Part shown: piece after piece, positions 45,685 to 53,248 of the stretch
How the letters are laid out: every line of letters starts with the position of its first letter
Numbering within the stretch: position 1 is the stretch's first letter
Source: Hydrogenothermus marinus
GTDB lineage: Bacteria > Aquificota > Aquificia > Aquificales > Hydrogenothermaceae
Length of the DNA: 64,000 nucleotides
Direction of reading: 5' to 3'
NCBI RefSeq assembly: GCF_003688665.1
Contig: NZ_REFO01000010.1
Span: 248,001-312,000 of the forward strand
The notes under the pieces: model-generated
The model's database searches: none
What the model was told of the DNA's origin: nothing
Seen by the model: the letters and a program-made list of their open reading frames with translations, nothing else
Program-made: the position numbers and the translations under genes

Positions 45685-47081
45685 ATAAATATTCCTTCTC
45701 CTTTTTTTACAATATGAGCTTTCATATTTAGTTCCTCTTTTATTTTTTCTTTAAAAATTTCCATCACTTCCTTTTCTCCATGTACTATAAAAATATTTTC
45801 AAGTCCTTTTATATTTCCAAGCCAATTTAATAATGTTTTTTGATCAGCATGAGATGAAAATCCATTTATTGTATAAATTTTAGCTTTTACTGCTATCTCT
45901 TCTCCGTAAATACGAACTGTTTTAGCTCCATCTATTATTGCCCTTCCAAGAGAACCTTTTGTTTGATAACCTACAAAAATTACAGAGTTTTCTTCTCTCC
46001 ATAGATTATGTTTTAAATGATGTTTTATTCTCCCACCTGTACACATTCCACTTCCTGCAAGTATTATGGCTCCTGAAGCAATATCATTTATCTTTTTGGA
46101 TTCTTCTACTGTTTGAGTAAATTCAACATTTGGGAATATGAAAGGATTCTCTCCTTTTCTTATCATCTCTTTTAGTTTTTCATTAAAAAGTTGAGGAAAT
46201 TGTAAAAATATTCTTGTTGCAGATATTGCAAGAGGACTATCTAAAAATATTCTTGCATTTGTTGGAAGACTTCCTTCATCATACATCTTTCTTAAGATAT
46301 ATAAAACTTCTTGACTTCTCTCTAAAGCAAATGTTGGAATTACTACATTTCCACCTCTTTTTAAAGTATCAATTATAGCTTGTTTAAATTCTTCAATGCT
46401 TTTTTCTAAGCTTTTATGATTTCTATTTCCATAAGTACTTTCTGTATAAACAGAAATTGCATAATCTTCATCTTCAAGAGGATTTATAATTAATTTTTCT
46501 TTTAGTCCTAAATCTCCAGAAAATACTAATTTTTTGTTAACTCCATTATCTTTAATAAATATTTCTACAAAGGTAGAACCTAAAATATGTCCAGCATTTT
46601 TAAATTTAATAGTTATATTATCATTAATACTTAATTTTTGTTCATAATCTAAGGTTATTTTGAAAAGCTCCATAGCATCATAAACATCATCTTCATAATA
46701 TAAAGGAGGTTTTACATCTTCTGGTCTTCCTCTTCTTAACGCTTTTTTGTATTCTGTTTGATATTCTTCAAGCATTACTTTTGCAGAATCAAGTAGCATA
46801 ATTCTCGCTATTCTTTTGGTTGCTAAAGTTGTTATTATTTTTCCTCTAAAACCTGCTTTATACAGCTTTGGAATTCTTCCTATATGATCTATATGTCCAT
46901 GGGTAACTATTAGATAATCAACATTTTTAGGATCAAATCCAAAAGGCTCATAATTTAAATCTTCATTTTCACCTTGAAACATTCCACAATCTACTAAAAT
47001 TCTAGTTTTACCAACTTCTATTAAATGGCAAGAACCTGTAACCATTTCTGTGGCACCATAAGATCTTACTAAAATGGTCAT
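45681..47081 (-). CDS. Beta-CASP metallo-beta-lactamase ribonuclease
   Basis: A 466-residue protein with the metallo-beta-lactamase core (HGHIDHIGRIPKLYKAGF at about 61-78, a further His in GHILGS and Asp in FSGDLG), the beta-CASP domain (ESTYGNRNH, about 212-220) and the RMMBL C-terminus (GFSSHADQKTLLNWL). SGMCTGGRIKHHLKHNL is typical of CPSF73-like bacterial and archaeal RNases such as the Thermus enzyme TTHA0252. It should act on RNA as an endo/exonuclease. AAAGGAGG precedes the ATG. The next gene upstream ends 12 bases away. Confidence 0.93.
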   Translation of the reverse strand: MTILVRSYGATEMVTGSCHLIEVGKTRILVDCGMFQGENEDLNYEPFGFDPKNVDYLIVTHGHIDHIGRIPKLYKAGFRGKIITTLATKRIARIMLLDSAKVMLEEYQTEYKKALRRGRPEDVKPPLYYEDDVYDAMELFKITLDYEQKLSINDNITIKFKNAGHILGSTFVEIFIKDNGVNKKLVFSGDLGLKEKLIINPLEDEDYAISVYTESTYGNRNHKSLEKSIEEFKQAIIDTLKRGGNVVIPTFALERSQEVLYILRKMYDEGSLPTNARIFLDSPLAISATRIFLQFPQLFNEKLKEMIRKGENPFIFPNVEFTQTVEESKKINDIASGAIILAGSGMCTGGRIKHHLKHNLWREENSVIFVGYQTKGSLGRAIIDGAKTVRIYGEEIAVKAKIYTINGFSSHADQKTLLNWLGNIKGLENIFIVHGEKEVMEIFKEKIKEELNMKAHIVKKGEGIFI

Positions 47082-47093
47082 AGAAAACCTCCT

Positions 47094-47723
47094 TTAATGA
47101 TGATGCATAATTCCTAAAGCTCTAATTATTGCAAGTATACCAAATAAAATTACAATCAAACCACTACTACTGGCAAGTTTTTTTCTTAAAGGTGGGCTTA
47201 ATTTGTTAAAAACAAAACTTGAAAAAAACATTGCAGGAATAGTACCTATGCCAAAAAGAACCATAAATATAAAGCCTTTTACTACACTTTTTTCTAATAC
47301 TGATTGAAGTAGCATTGCATAAACTAAAGGACAAGGTAAAAAACCATTAAACATTCCAAGAAAAAATGGATTTTTCCTAAATTTTGATAAAATCTCAGCA
47401 ATAGTTGTAAATATTAAGTCAAGACCTGGAACACCTTTTTCTTTAACTCTTCCAAGTATTTGAAGTCCAAGAATTATCATAAAAATTCCAAGTATTAAAG
47501 ATAAAGCTTTCTGAAAAAGTTGAAACTGCAATGAATGGAAAAACATTCCAATATATCCAGCCACAAAACCAAGAAAACCATAAGTAAAAATTCTACCTAT
47601 ATTGTAAAGTAGATTTCCTATAAACCAATTTTTATACTGGATTAAAGGAGGTATAAATCCACACATTCCAATACAGTGATATGAGCCTAAGAATCCTGCA
47701 AGAATAACAAGTATGTATTCCAA
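47094..47723 (-). CDS. TauE/SafE-like, cytochrome-biogenesis-type membrane protein (HCxGMCG family)
   Basis: A protein of about 209 residues with six membrane helices and the conserved first loop SYHCIGMCGFIPP, a His/Cys/Met metal-like motif. GRIFTYGFLGFVAGYIG and PCPLVYAMLLQSV follow. This family (DsbD_2 / UreH-like) is found next to cytochrome oxidase and copper genes and may move copper or reducing equivalents. A terminal MHHH adds to the metal-binding look. I prefer the TTG at 47723, since AAGGTG is 6 bases upstream. A GTG at 47732 overlaps that site. Confidence 0.75.
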   Translation of the reverse strand: MEYILVILAGFLGSYHCIGMCGFIPPLIQYKNWFIGNLLYNIGRIFTYGFLGFVAGYIGMFFHSLQFQLFQKALSLILGIFMIILGLQILGRVKEKGVPGLDLIFTTIAEILSKFRKNPFFLGMFNGFLPCPLVYAMLLQSVLEKSVVKGFIFMVLFGIGTIPAMFFSSFVFNKLSPPLRKKLASSSGLIVILFGILAIIRALGIMHHH

Positions 47724-47838
47724 TATTATCACCTTAAAAATTTATTGTTAATTTTTATGTTAAATTAAATTTACCACAGAAAAATAAATAATGATAAAAG
47801 TTTAAAGATACTTCCTAAAATTTTAATGAAAAAAAAGA

Positions 47839-47867
47839 TTGACATACTATATATAGTGGTGTTAAAT
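47839..47867 (+). promoter_or_regulatory. Sigma-70 promoter of the nrd operon
   Basis: TTGACA (47839-47844) and TTAAAT (47862-47867) are 17 bases apart. The first NrdR box fills the spacer, so repressor binding would block the polymerase. Confidence 0.7.
47844..47859 (+). promoter_or_regulatory. NrdR box 1
   Basis: ATACTATATATAGTGG resembles the NrdR consensus ACACWATATATWGTGT. Its core ACTATATATAGT is a perfect palindrome. It lies between the -35 and -10 boxes. Confidence 0.8.
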
Positions 47868-47874
47868 TAAAAAA

Positions 47875-47890
47875 ACACAATATATAGTAT
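47875..47890 (+). promoter_or_regulatory. NrdR box 2
   Basis: ACACAATATATAGTAT matches 15 of 16 positions of the NrdR consensus. Its centre is 31 bp from that of box 1, the three-helical-turn spacing typical of paired NrdR sites. It lies just after the expected transcription start and before the nrdB ribosome site AAGGAGG. Confidence 0.85.
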
Positions 47891-47903
47891 AAGGAGGCCC
47901 AAA

Positions 47904-48893
47904 ATGAAGAATTTAAAATTTATCGGAAAAACATCAGTTAGAGATAATATAAGACTTACTGAAAATCCAAAATACCCAGTTTTTAAAACATTATACACTA
48001 AACAGAAAAAAGCAGTATGGTTTCCTGAAGAGCTTAATATTCAACAAGATGTCCTTGATTATAAATCACTGACACCAACAGAAAAAGATTTATTTGAAAG
48101 TGCAGTTGGATACTTTGCATCATCAGAGCTTTTAGTACAAAATGTTTTAGGAAATGGATTTTTCCCAGTATTAACAGACCCATATGCAAAGATGTCTTTT
48201 ACTGCACAGATGTTTATGGAAGATATTCATTCAGACTTTTTTGAAATAATAATAAACTCATTTGATATGGATAGAAAGAGAGTTTATAACATAACCCTTG
48301 AAGATAAACTTTTAAATGAAAAACAAGAGCTTATAATTAGAGCAGTTGATAGAATTACATATGGAAAAGCAGATCCAGACACATTAGAAGGTAAAAAACA
48401 GATTTTAACTTCTATACTTTTAAATAATATTATCCAAGAAGGCTTGTTCTTCTATTCAGCATTTGCGCATTTCTTTGCAATGAAAGATACAGGAAAAATG
48501 AAAAATATAGTTTCAGGAGTAGAACTTGTATTAATAGATGAATCTTTACACCTTCAAAACGGAATAGAAGCAATATTAACAATAGTAGAAGAAAATCCAG
48601 AAATAGTAGATGATATAAAATTTGTAGAAAATATAAGAGATACAATAATAGATGCAGTAGAACTTGAACTAAACTACTTAAAAACTAAATTCGGCGGCAC
48701 AACAATATTTGGAGTTTCTTATAAAGAATTAGAACAATATATGAAATACATAGCAGACAGAAGACTTGAAGAACTTGGCTTTGACCCTCAATTCAAAATA
48801 GATAGAAATCCACTTAAGTTTTTACAAAAAGAAGATGTCAAAAAATTAACAAATTTCTTTGAGGTATCAAGTACTGAGTATACTAATTTCTAA
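47904..48893 (+). CDS. nrdB: Class I ribonucleotide reductase small subunit, lacking the radical tyrosine
   Basis: A 329-residue R2 protein that activates NrdA for deoxyribonucleotide synthesis. Metal ligands align as Glu75 (SSELLVQN), Glu106 and His109 (MEDIHSDFF), Glu179 (IIQEGLFF), and Glu213 and His216 (IDESLHL). Two points stand out. At the site of the radical tyrosine (E. coli Tyr122, four residues after the His) there is Phe113, and the first ligand is Glu instead of Asp. Both are marks of class Ic R2 proteins with a Mn/Fe cofactor, as in Chlamydia. A Tyr in the C-terminal tail (SSTEYTNF) is kept for radical transfer. Strong AAGGAGG ribosome site. Confidence 0.95.
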   Translation: MKNLKFIGKTSVRDNIRLTENPKYPVFKTLYTKQKKAVWFPEELNIQQDVLDYKSLTPTEKDLFESAVGYFASSELLVQNVLGNGFFPVLTDPYAKMSFTAQMFMEDIHSDFFEIIINSFDMDRKRVYNITLEDKLLNEKQELIIRAVDRITYGKADPDTLEGKKQILTSILLNNIIQEGLFFYSAFAHFFAMKDTGKMKNIVSGVELVLIDESLHLQNGIEAILTIVEENPEIVDDIKFVENIRDTIIDAVELELNYLKTKFGGTTIFGVSYKELEQYMKYIADRRLEELGFDPQFKIDRNPLKFLQKEDVKKLTNFFEVSSTEYTNF

Positions 48894-48894
48894 T

Positions 48895-48909
48895 AACTTC
48901 AAAGAAGTT
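48895..48909 (+). other. Short hairpin between nrdB and the inserted nuclease gene
   Basis: AACTTC-AAA-GAAGTT, a perfect 6-bp stem with a three-base loop, begins two bases after the nrdB stop. The weak ribosome site AGGT for the nuclease gene follows immediately, so the structure may limit its translation. There is no T tract, so it is not a terminator. Confidence 0.4.
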
Positions 48910-48915
48910 AGGTAA

Positions 48916-50622
48916 ATGGATTTATTAATACTTGCTAAACAGCTTACACCAAGAGGATTAGGGATAAAACTGTCTAAAAATCCAAACTTAAAAAAAGAAC
49001 TTTATAAACTTACTAGTTTTCTTCCTGAAGATATACCACAGTCTATTAGAATATGGTGCTTAAAAAATGATATATTATCAGAGGATAAAGTTCCTAAATG
49101 TCCTGTTTGTGGTAAGCTTCCTGCTTACTCTACGGGACAGTTTAGAACATACTGCTCAAAAAGATGTGCTCAACTTGATAAAGAAAAATTTTTAAAAAAG
49201 TATGGTGTAGAACATCATTTAAAGCTTGAATCAGTTAAGGAAAAAAGAAAAAAAACTGTTCTTCAAAAATACGGAGTAGAAAATATAGGAATTATTACAA
49301 GAGAAAAAGCAAAAAAAACAACATTAAAAAAATATGGCGTAGATAACTATACAAAAACAGCAGAATACAAGATAAAAGCTAAAAAAACTTCTTTAAAAAA
49401 GTATGGAACAACTCATCCTATGAAATCTACGACTATAAAAGAAAAAGTTTTGGTAGCTTTAAAGAAAAATAGAAAAGAAATAACAGAAAAAACTAAACAA
49501 TCATTATTAGAAAAATATGGTGTAGAAACACCTATGCATATTCCTCATGTAAAAGAAAAAGTATTAGAAAATTACAAATATAAAGTATGGGAAAGATTAT
49601 TAATAAGACTAAAAAAGCATAATATAAAACCTTTGTTTGATTATGAATTTTACAAAAAGATAAATGTAAAAGATAGAAATAGATTTCCATTTTTATGTTT
49701 AAAATGTGGTAATAAATTTTTAGATCATTTAGACAATGGAAACATTCCTTTATGTCCTGTATGTACAAAAACTCAAACAAAACCTGAAAGAGTAATAACA
49801 AAATTTTTAAAAGAAAAATCAATAAGATTTGAAACAGGAAATAGAAAAATTCTAAAGTCTCTTGAAATAGATATTTATGTTCCAGATAGAAAAATAGCTA
49901 TTGAAGTAAATGGAATTTATTATCACACTTATGAAAATCTTATAAAACTTAGGAATTTATCACCAAAACAAGCAAAGAATTACCATAGACTAAAATGGAT
50001 TTTAGCAACAGAAAAAGGTATAAGAATAATTCAGTTTTGGGATAGTGAGATTATTAACAAGAAAGATATAGTTTTTAGTATTATAGGTTCAGCTTTAGGG
50101 TTAAATAAAAAGATTTATGCTAAAAACTGTAAAATAGAAAAAATAGGAGAAAAACAAGCTTATGAATTTTTTATAGAAAATCATATATATAATCAACCTA
50201 TCTTAGCTAAAAATTATGCTTTAGTTTTTAATGGAGAAATATTACAAGTAATATCTATTGGAAAAGCAAGGTTTGGACTTGATGGATACGAGATTTATAG
50301 AATAGCTACTAAAAACGGATTTAATGTTATTGGAGGAACTGGGAAACTAATAAAATATGTTTTAAAAGATTTAGCTATAAAAAAACTTTACTCTTATGTT
50401 GATTTAAGACTTTTTACAGGAAAAAGTTTAGAAAAGTTAGGCTTTAAAAGAATAAAAATTACAAAGCCTGATTATTACTATACAAAAGATTATATAAATC
50501 TAGTACAAAGAGAATGGTTTATGAAATCTAAAACAGGTATTTCTGAAAAGTTATTTGCAGAAAAAAATGGATATAAAAAAATATATGGTGTAGGTAATGC
50601 TTTATATTTATTAGAAACTTAA
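48916..50622 (+). CDS. Homing-endonuclease-like protein (Vsr-like nuclease plus GNAT-like domain)
   Basis: A 568-residue protein of phage type. An N-terminal zinc knuckle (Cys62, Cys65, Cys80, Cys84) is followed by five KYG-V-E/D-type repeats (about 94-211; KKYGVEHHL, QKYGVENIG, KKYGVDNYT, KKYGTTHPM, EKYGVETPM) and a second CXXC pair (261/264, 280/283). The nuclease core (about 288-385) reads SLEIDIYVPDRKIAIEVNGIYYHT, then NYHRLKWILATEKGIRIIQFWDSEI, the pattern of Vsr-like EDxHD homing endonucleases. Candidate residues are Glu317, Asp319, Glu330, His337 and His357. The C-terminal part (about 400-568; KIYAKNCKIEKIG, NHIYNQPILA, FNVIGGTGKLIKY, SYVDLRLFTGKSLEKLGF) is GNAT-like and accompanies such nucleases in large phages. 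It is wedged between nrdB (22 bases) and nrdA (16 bases). Confidence 0.85.
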   Translation: MDLLILAKQLTPRGLGIKLSKNPNLKKELYKLTSFLPEDIPQSIRIWCLKNDILSEDKVPKCPVCGKLPAYSTGQFRTYCSKRCAQLDKEKFLKKYGVEHHLKLESVKEKRKKTVLQKYGVENIGIITREKAKKTTLKKYGVDNYTKTAEYKIKAKKTSLKKYGTTHPMKSTTIKEKVLVALKKNRKEITEKTKQSLLEKYGVETPMHIPHVKEKVLENYKYKVWERLLIRLKKHNIKPLFDYEFYKKINVKDRNRFPFLCLKCGNKFLDHLDNGNIPLCPVCTKTQTKPERVITKFLKEKSIRFETGNRKILKSLEIDIYVPDRKIAIEVNGIYYHTYENLIKLRNLSPKQAKNYHRLKWILATEKGIRIIQFWDSEIINKKDIVFSIIGSALGLNKKIYAKNCKIEKIGEKQAYEFFIENHIYNQPILAKNYALVFNGEILQVISIGKARFGLDGYEIYRIATKNGFNVIGGTGKLIKYVLKDLAIKKLYSYVDLRLFTGKSLEKLGFKRIKITKPDYYYTKDYINLVQREWFMKSKTGISEKLFAEKNGYKKIYGVGNALYLLET

Positions 50623-50638
50623 AAAGGAGGTTTTTTAT

Positions 50639-53026
50639 ATGCAAAGAATAGTTGTAAAAAGGGATGGAACAGAAGAAAAATTTCAGATGAAAAAACTTAT
50701 AAATGCAATATTTGCACTTTTTGATGGTATGGATCTACCTGATGACTGGGAAATAGCATTTAGAATTGCTAAAGAACTTGATTTAAAGATACCTGAAAGA
50801 GTTACAACAGAAGAGCTTGATTTTTTAGTTTTAAAAGCTATAGAACAGTTAATACCAAATCATTATATTTATGATACTTTAGCAACAAGACAGCTTAAAA
50901 AGATAATAAATAGAAAGATAGAAAGAAGATTTAAATCTTTTAAAGAAGCTCTTGAGTATGGAGTAAAAGAAGGATTATATAAAGAAGATATTTTAAATTT
51001 TGACTTAAATAAAATAGAAAATGCTATAGATTATTCAAGGGATGATCTTCTTGATTATTTTGGACTTACTACATTAAAAGATAGATATTTTACAAAAGAC
51101 AGAAATGGAGAAATTATAGAAAAGCCTCAATGGTTTTTTATGAGAGTAGCTCTTGGAATAGGAAATAATGAAGAAGAAGTAATAAAAATCTATAATAAAA
51201 TATCAAAACTTGAATACTTACACTCAACACCTACCCTTTATAACTCTGGAACTATTACACACCAGTACTCTAGTTGTTATGTAAACGTCATAAGTGACTC
51301 TCTTGAATCAATAATGGATAAAGCTAAAGAAACTGCATTTTTAGCAAAATATGCAGGTGGTGTTGGAACAGATATTACAAGAATAAGAGCTACAGGTTCA
51401 CCTATAAAATCTTTAAATGCAAAATCTTCAGGAGTAATACCTTTTATAAAAATATTTGACACAATTGTAAATGCTATACAACAAGGCGGTAGAAGAAGAA
51501 GCTCACAAGTAATGTATATACAACCTTGGCATATGGACATAGAGGCATTTTTAGATTTAAGAGAAACTACAGGAAATCCTTACTTTAGAACGCCTTCATT
51601 AAATACTGCTCTTTGGATGCCTGATGAAATTATGAGAAGAATAAAAGAAGGAGAGCCTCTATATCTTTTTGATCCAGCAGAATGTCCAGAACTTGTTGAA
51701 TCTTGGGGAGAAGACTTTGCTAAAAAATACAATGAATGTATTAAAAAAGCAGAATCAGGCCAATTAAGATTATGGAAGAAATTAGATTCAAGAGAATGGT
51801 TTAGAAGATATTTATTTAAACTTGCAAAAACAGGACATCCATGGCTAACATTTAAAGACAGACATAATGAAAACAACCCTTGCCCGCAATATTCAGTTAT
51901 AAACTCTAGTAATCTTTGCAGCGAAATCTCAATTCCGAATTCACCGGAAAGCACCGCAGTGTGTACTTTAGCGTCTGTTAATCTCGCTAAACATATAGAT
52001 AAAGAGAAAAAAGATATAGATTGGGATAAATTGAAAGATACCATAGAAACTATGGTATTAGCCCTTGACAATATTCTTGATAAAAATTTTTATCCTTCTG
52101 AAGAATCTAAGAAAAATACAATGGACTTAAGACCTCTTGGTATTGGATTAATGGGATTTGCAGAAACCCTTGTAGAACTTGGAATTGCCTATGATAGTGA
52201 TGAAGCAGTGCAGTTTGCAGAAAAAGTAGCTAAATTTATGAGAGATACTGCTTATGCAAAATCAGAAGAGCTTGCAAAAGAAAGAGGCCCATTCCCACAT
52301 TATGAAGAAATGAAACAAAAAGGAAATCCATATCCATATCCACCAAGAAGAAATGCAGTACTTCTTGCAATAGCACCTACAGCATCTATTTCTATAATAG
52401 CAGGAACTACATCTTCTATAGATAGCTATTTTTCTAATGTTTATTCAAGGGATACCCTTTCAGGTAAATTCATAGTTGTAAATAAACAGCTTATGAAAAA
52501 ACTTGAAGAACTTGATATGTGGAATGAAGAAATGGCAGAAAAAATAAAAGCAGATGGTGGTTCTATCCAGTATATAGAAGAACTTGATGGAAAGATAAAC
52601 AAAGAACTATTTAAAGGAGCTTATGAAATTCATCCAAAAAGACAGATAGATATAGCAGCTGCTTTCCAAAAATATATAGATCAAGCAGTTTCAAAATCTA
52701 TTTATATAGAAGAAGATTTAAGAGATGATATGTTTGACATTTACATGTATGCTTGGGAAAAAGGTTTAAAATCAACATATTATTGCTTTATTGATAAAAC
52801 AATTAAAGGAGAAAAATATACTCAAAAAGTAAACAAAAGAGGCACAAGAAGAGGATTTGGATTAGTAAAAGAAAGAGTAAAAAATCAGGAAGAAGATATC
52901 CAACATCTTGAAAAAATGGCAAGAGAAAAATACGGTGATGAAGTAGTAGATAAAGTAAAATCAGGGAATATAGAAGCTTGCCCAACAGACCCACTTTTAA
53001 ATAAAATCTGCCCAAGTTGTGAATAA
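50639..53026 (+). CDS. nrdA: Class I ribonucleotide reductase large subunit
   Basis: A 795-residue R1 subunit with an N-terminal ATP cone (about 1-90; IVVKRDGTEEKFQMKKLINAI). Active-site residues are Cys213 in SSCYVNV, Asn425, Cys427 and Glu429 in NLCSEI, and Cys442 in STAVCTLASVN. The C-terminal pair CPSCE serves thioredoxin exchange. No intein interrupts it. It has its own AAAAGGAGG site just after the inserted nuclease gene. Codons around 51878-51990 and, less clearly, 51258-51305 are GC-richer than the rest (GCG, CCG, AGC, ACC, CTC, GTG), although the protein is normal. A hairpin terminator overlaps its stop. Confidence 0.96.
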   Translation: MQRIVVKRDGTEEKFQMKKLINAIFALFDGMDLPDDWEIAFRIAKELDLKIPERVTTEELDFLVLKAIEQLIPNHYIYDTLATRQLKKIINRKIERRFKSFKEALEYGVKEGLYKEDILNFDLNKIENAIDYSRDDLLDYFGLTTLKDRYFTKDRNGEIIEKPQWFFMRVALGIGNNEEEVIKIYNKISKLEYLHSTPTLYNSGTITHQYSSCYVNVISDSLESIMDKAKETAFLAKYAGGVGTDITRIRATGSPIKSLNAKSSGVIPFIKIFDTIVNAIQQGGRRRSSQVMYIQPWHMDIEAFLDLRETTGNPYFRTPSLNTALWMPDEIMRRIKEGEPLYLFDPAECPELVESWGEDFAKKYNECIKKAESGQLRLWKKLDSREWFRRYLFKLAKTGHPWLTFKDRHNENNPCPQYSVINSSNLCSEISIPNSPESTAVCTLASVNLAKHIDKEKKDIDWDKLKDTIETMVLALDNILDKNFYPSEESKKNTMDLRPLGIGLMGFAETLVELGIAYDSDEAVQFAEKVAKFMRDTAYAKSEELAKERGPFPHYEEMKQKGNPYPYPPRRNAVLLAIAPTASISIIAGTTSSIDSYFSNVYSRDTLSGKFIVVNKQLMKKLEELDMWNEEMAEKIKADGGSIQYIEELDGKINKELFKGAYEIHPKRQIDIAAAFQKYIDQAVSKSIYIEEDLRDDMFDIYMYAWEKGLKSTYYCFIDKTIKGEKYTQKVNKRGTRRGFGLVKERVKNQEEDIQHLEKMAREKYGDEVVDKVKSGNIEACPTDPLLNKICPSCE

Positions 53027-53053
53027 AAAGAGGGTTTTTATAGCCCTCTTTTT
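53025..53053 (+). terminator. Terminator of the nrd operon
   Basis: AAAAAGAGGG (53025-53034) and CCCTCTTTTT (53044-53053) form a perfect 10-bp stem with a 9-base loop. The 3' arm ends in five T, the usual form of an intrinsic terminator. Confidence 0.85.
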
Positions 53054-53071
53054 ATGGGTTAGGAAAATAAA

Positions 53072-53248
53072 ATGGATTTAGAAAATATTCCAAAAGAAGT
53101 GTTAGAAGAAGCTAAAAAGAAAGGTTTTAATCCGGATGATATACTTTGCATAACATGTGCCTATAAATCTTGCATGCAGGAAAAAGAAGGAAGAAATTTA
53201 TTAGGTAATGCTTTAAAAAAGAATAAAAAAGAGGAATCAGATGGCTAA
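53072..53248 (+). CDS. Small cysteine-containing protein, unknown
   Basis: A 58-residue frame, MDLENIPKEVLEEAKKKGFN at the start, then PDDILCITCAYKSCMQEK, and a lysine-rich tail. Three cysteines form C-x2-C-x4-C (26, 29, 34), which could bind a metal or a cluster. AGGAAAATAAA precedes the ATG, and the end overlaps the peptidase start by 8 bases, so translation is probably coupled. I do not recognise the family. Codon use fits the neighbours, which favours a real gene. Confidence 0.6.
   Translation: MDLENIPKEVLEEAKKKGFNPDDILCITCAYKSCMQEKEGRNLLGNALKKNKKEESDG

Noticed and set aside
49190-49545. Regularly spaced similar DNA motifs (AAAAATATGG-type) that could suggest a repeat array
   Set aside because: They encode the five KYG repeats of the nuclease protein. 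Units vary in length and sequence, so this is neither a CRISPR nor a DNA-level tandem repeat.
50639-53026. Possible intein or intron in nrdA
   Set aside because: The frame is continuous at 795 residues and all conserved motifs are contiguous. No splicing blocks or endonuclease domain lie inside.
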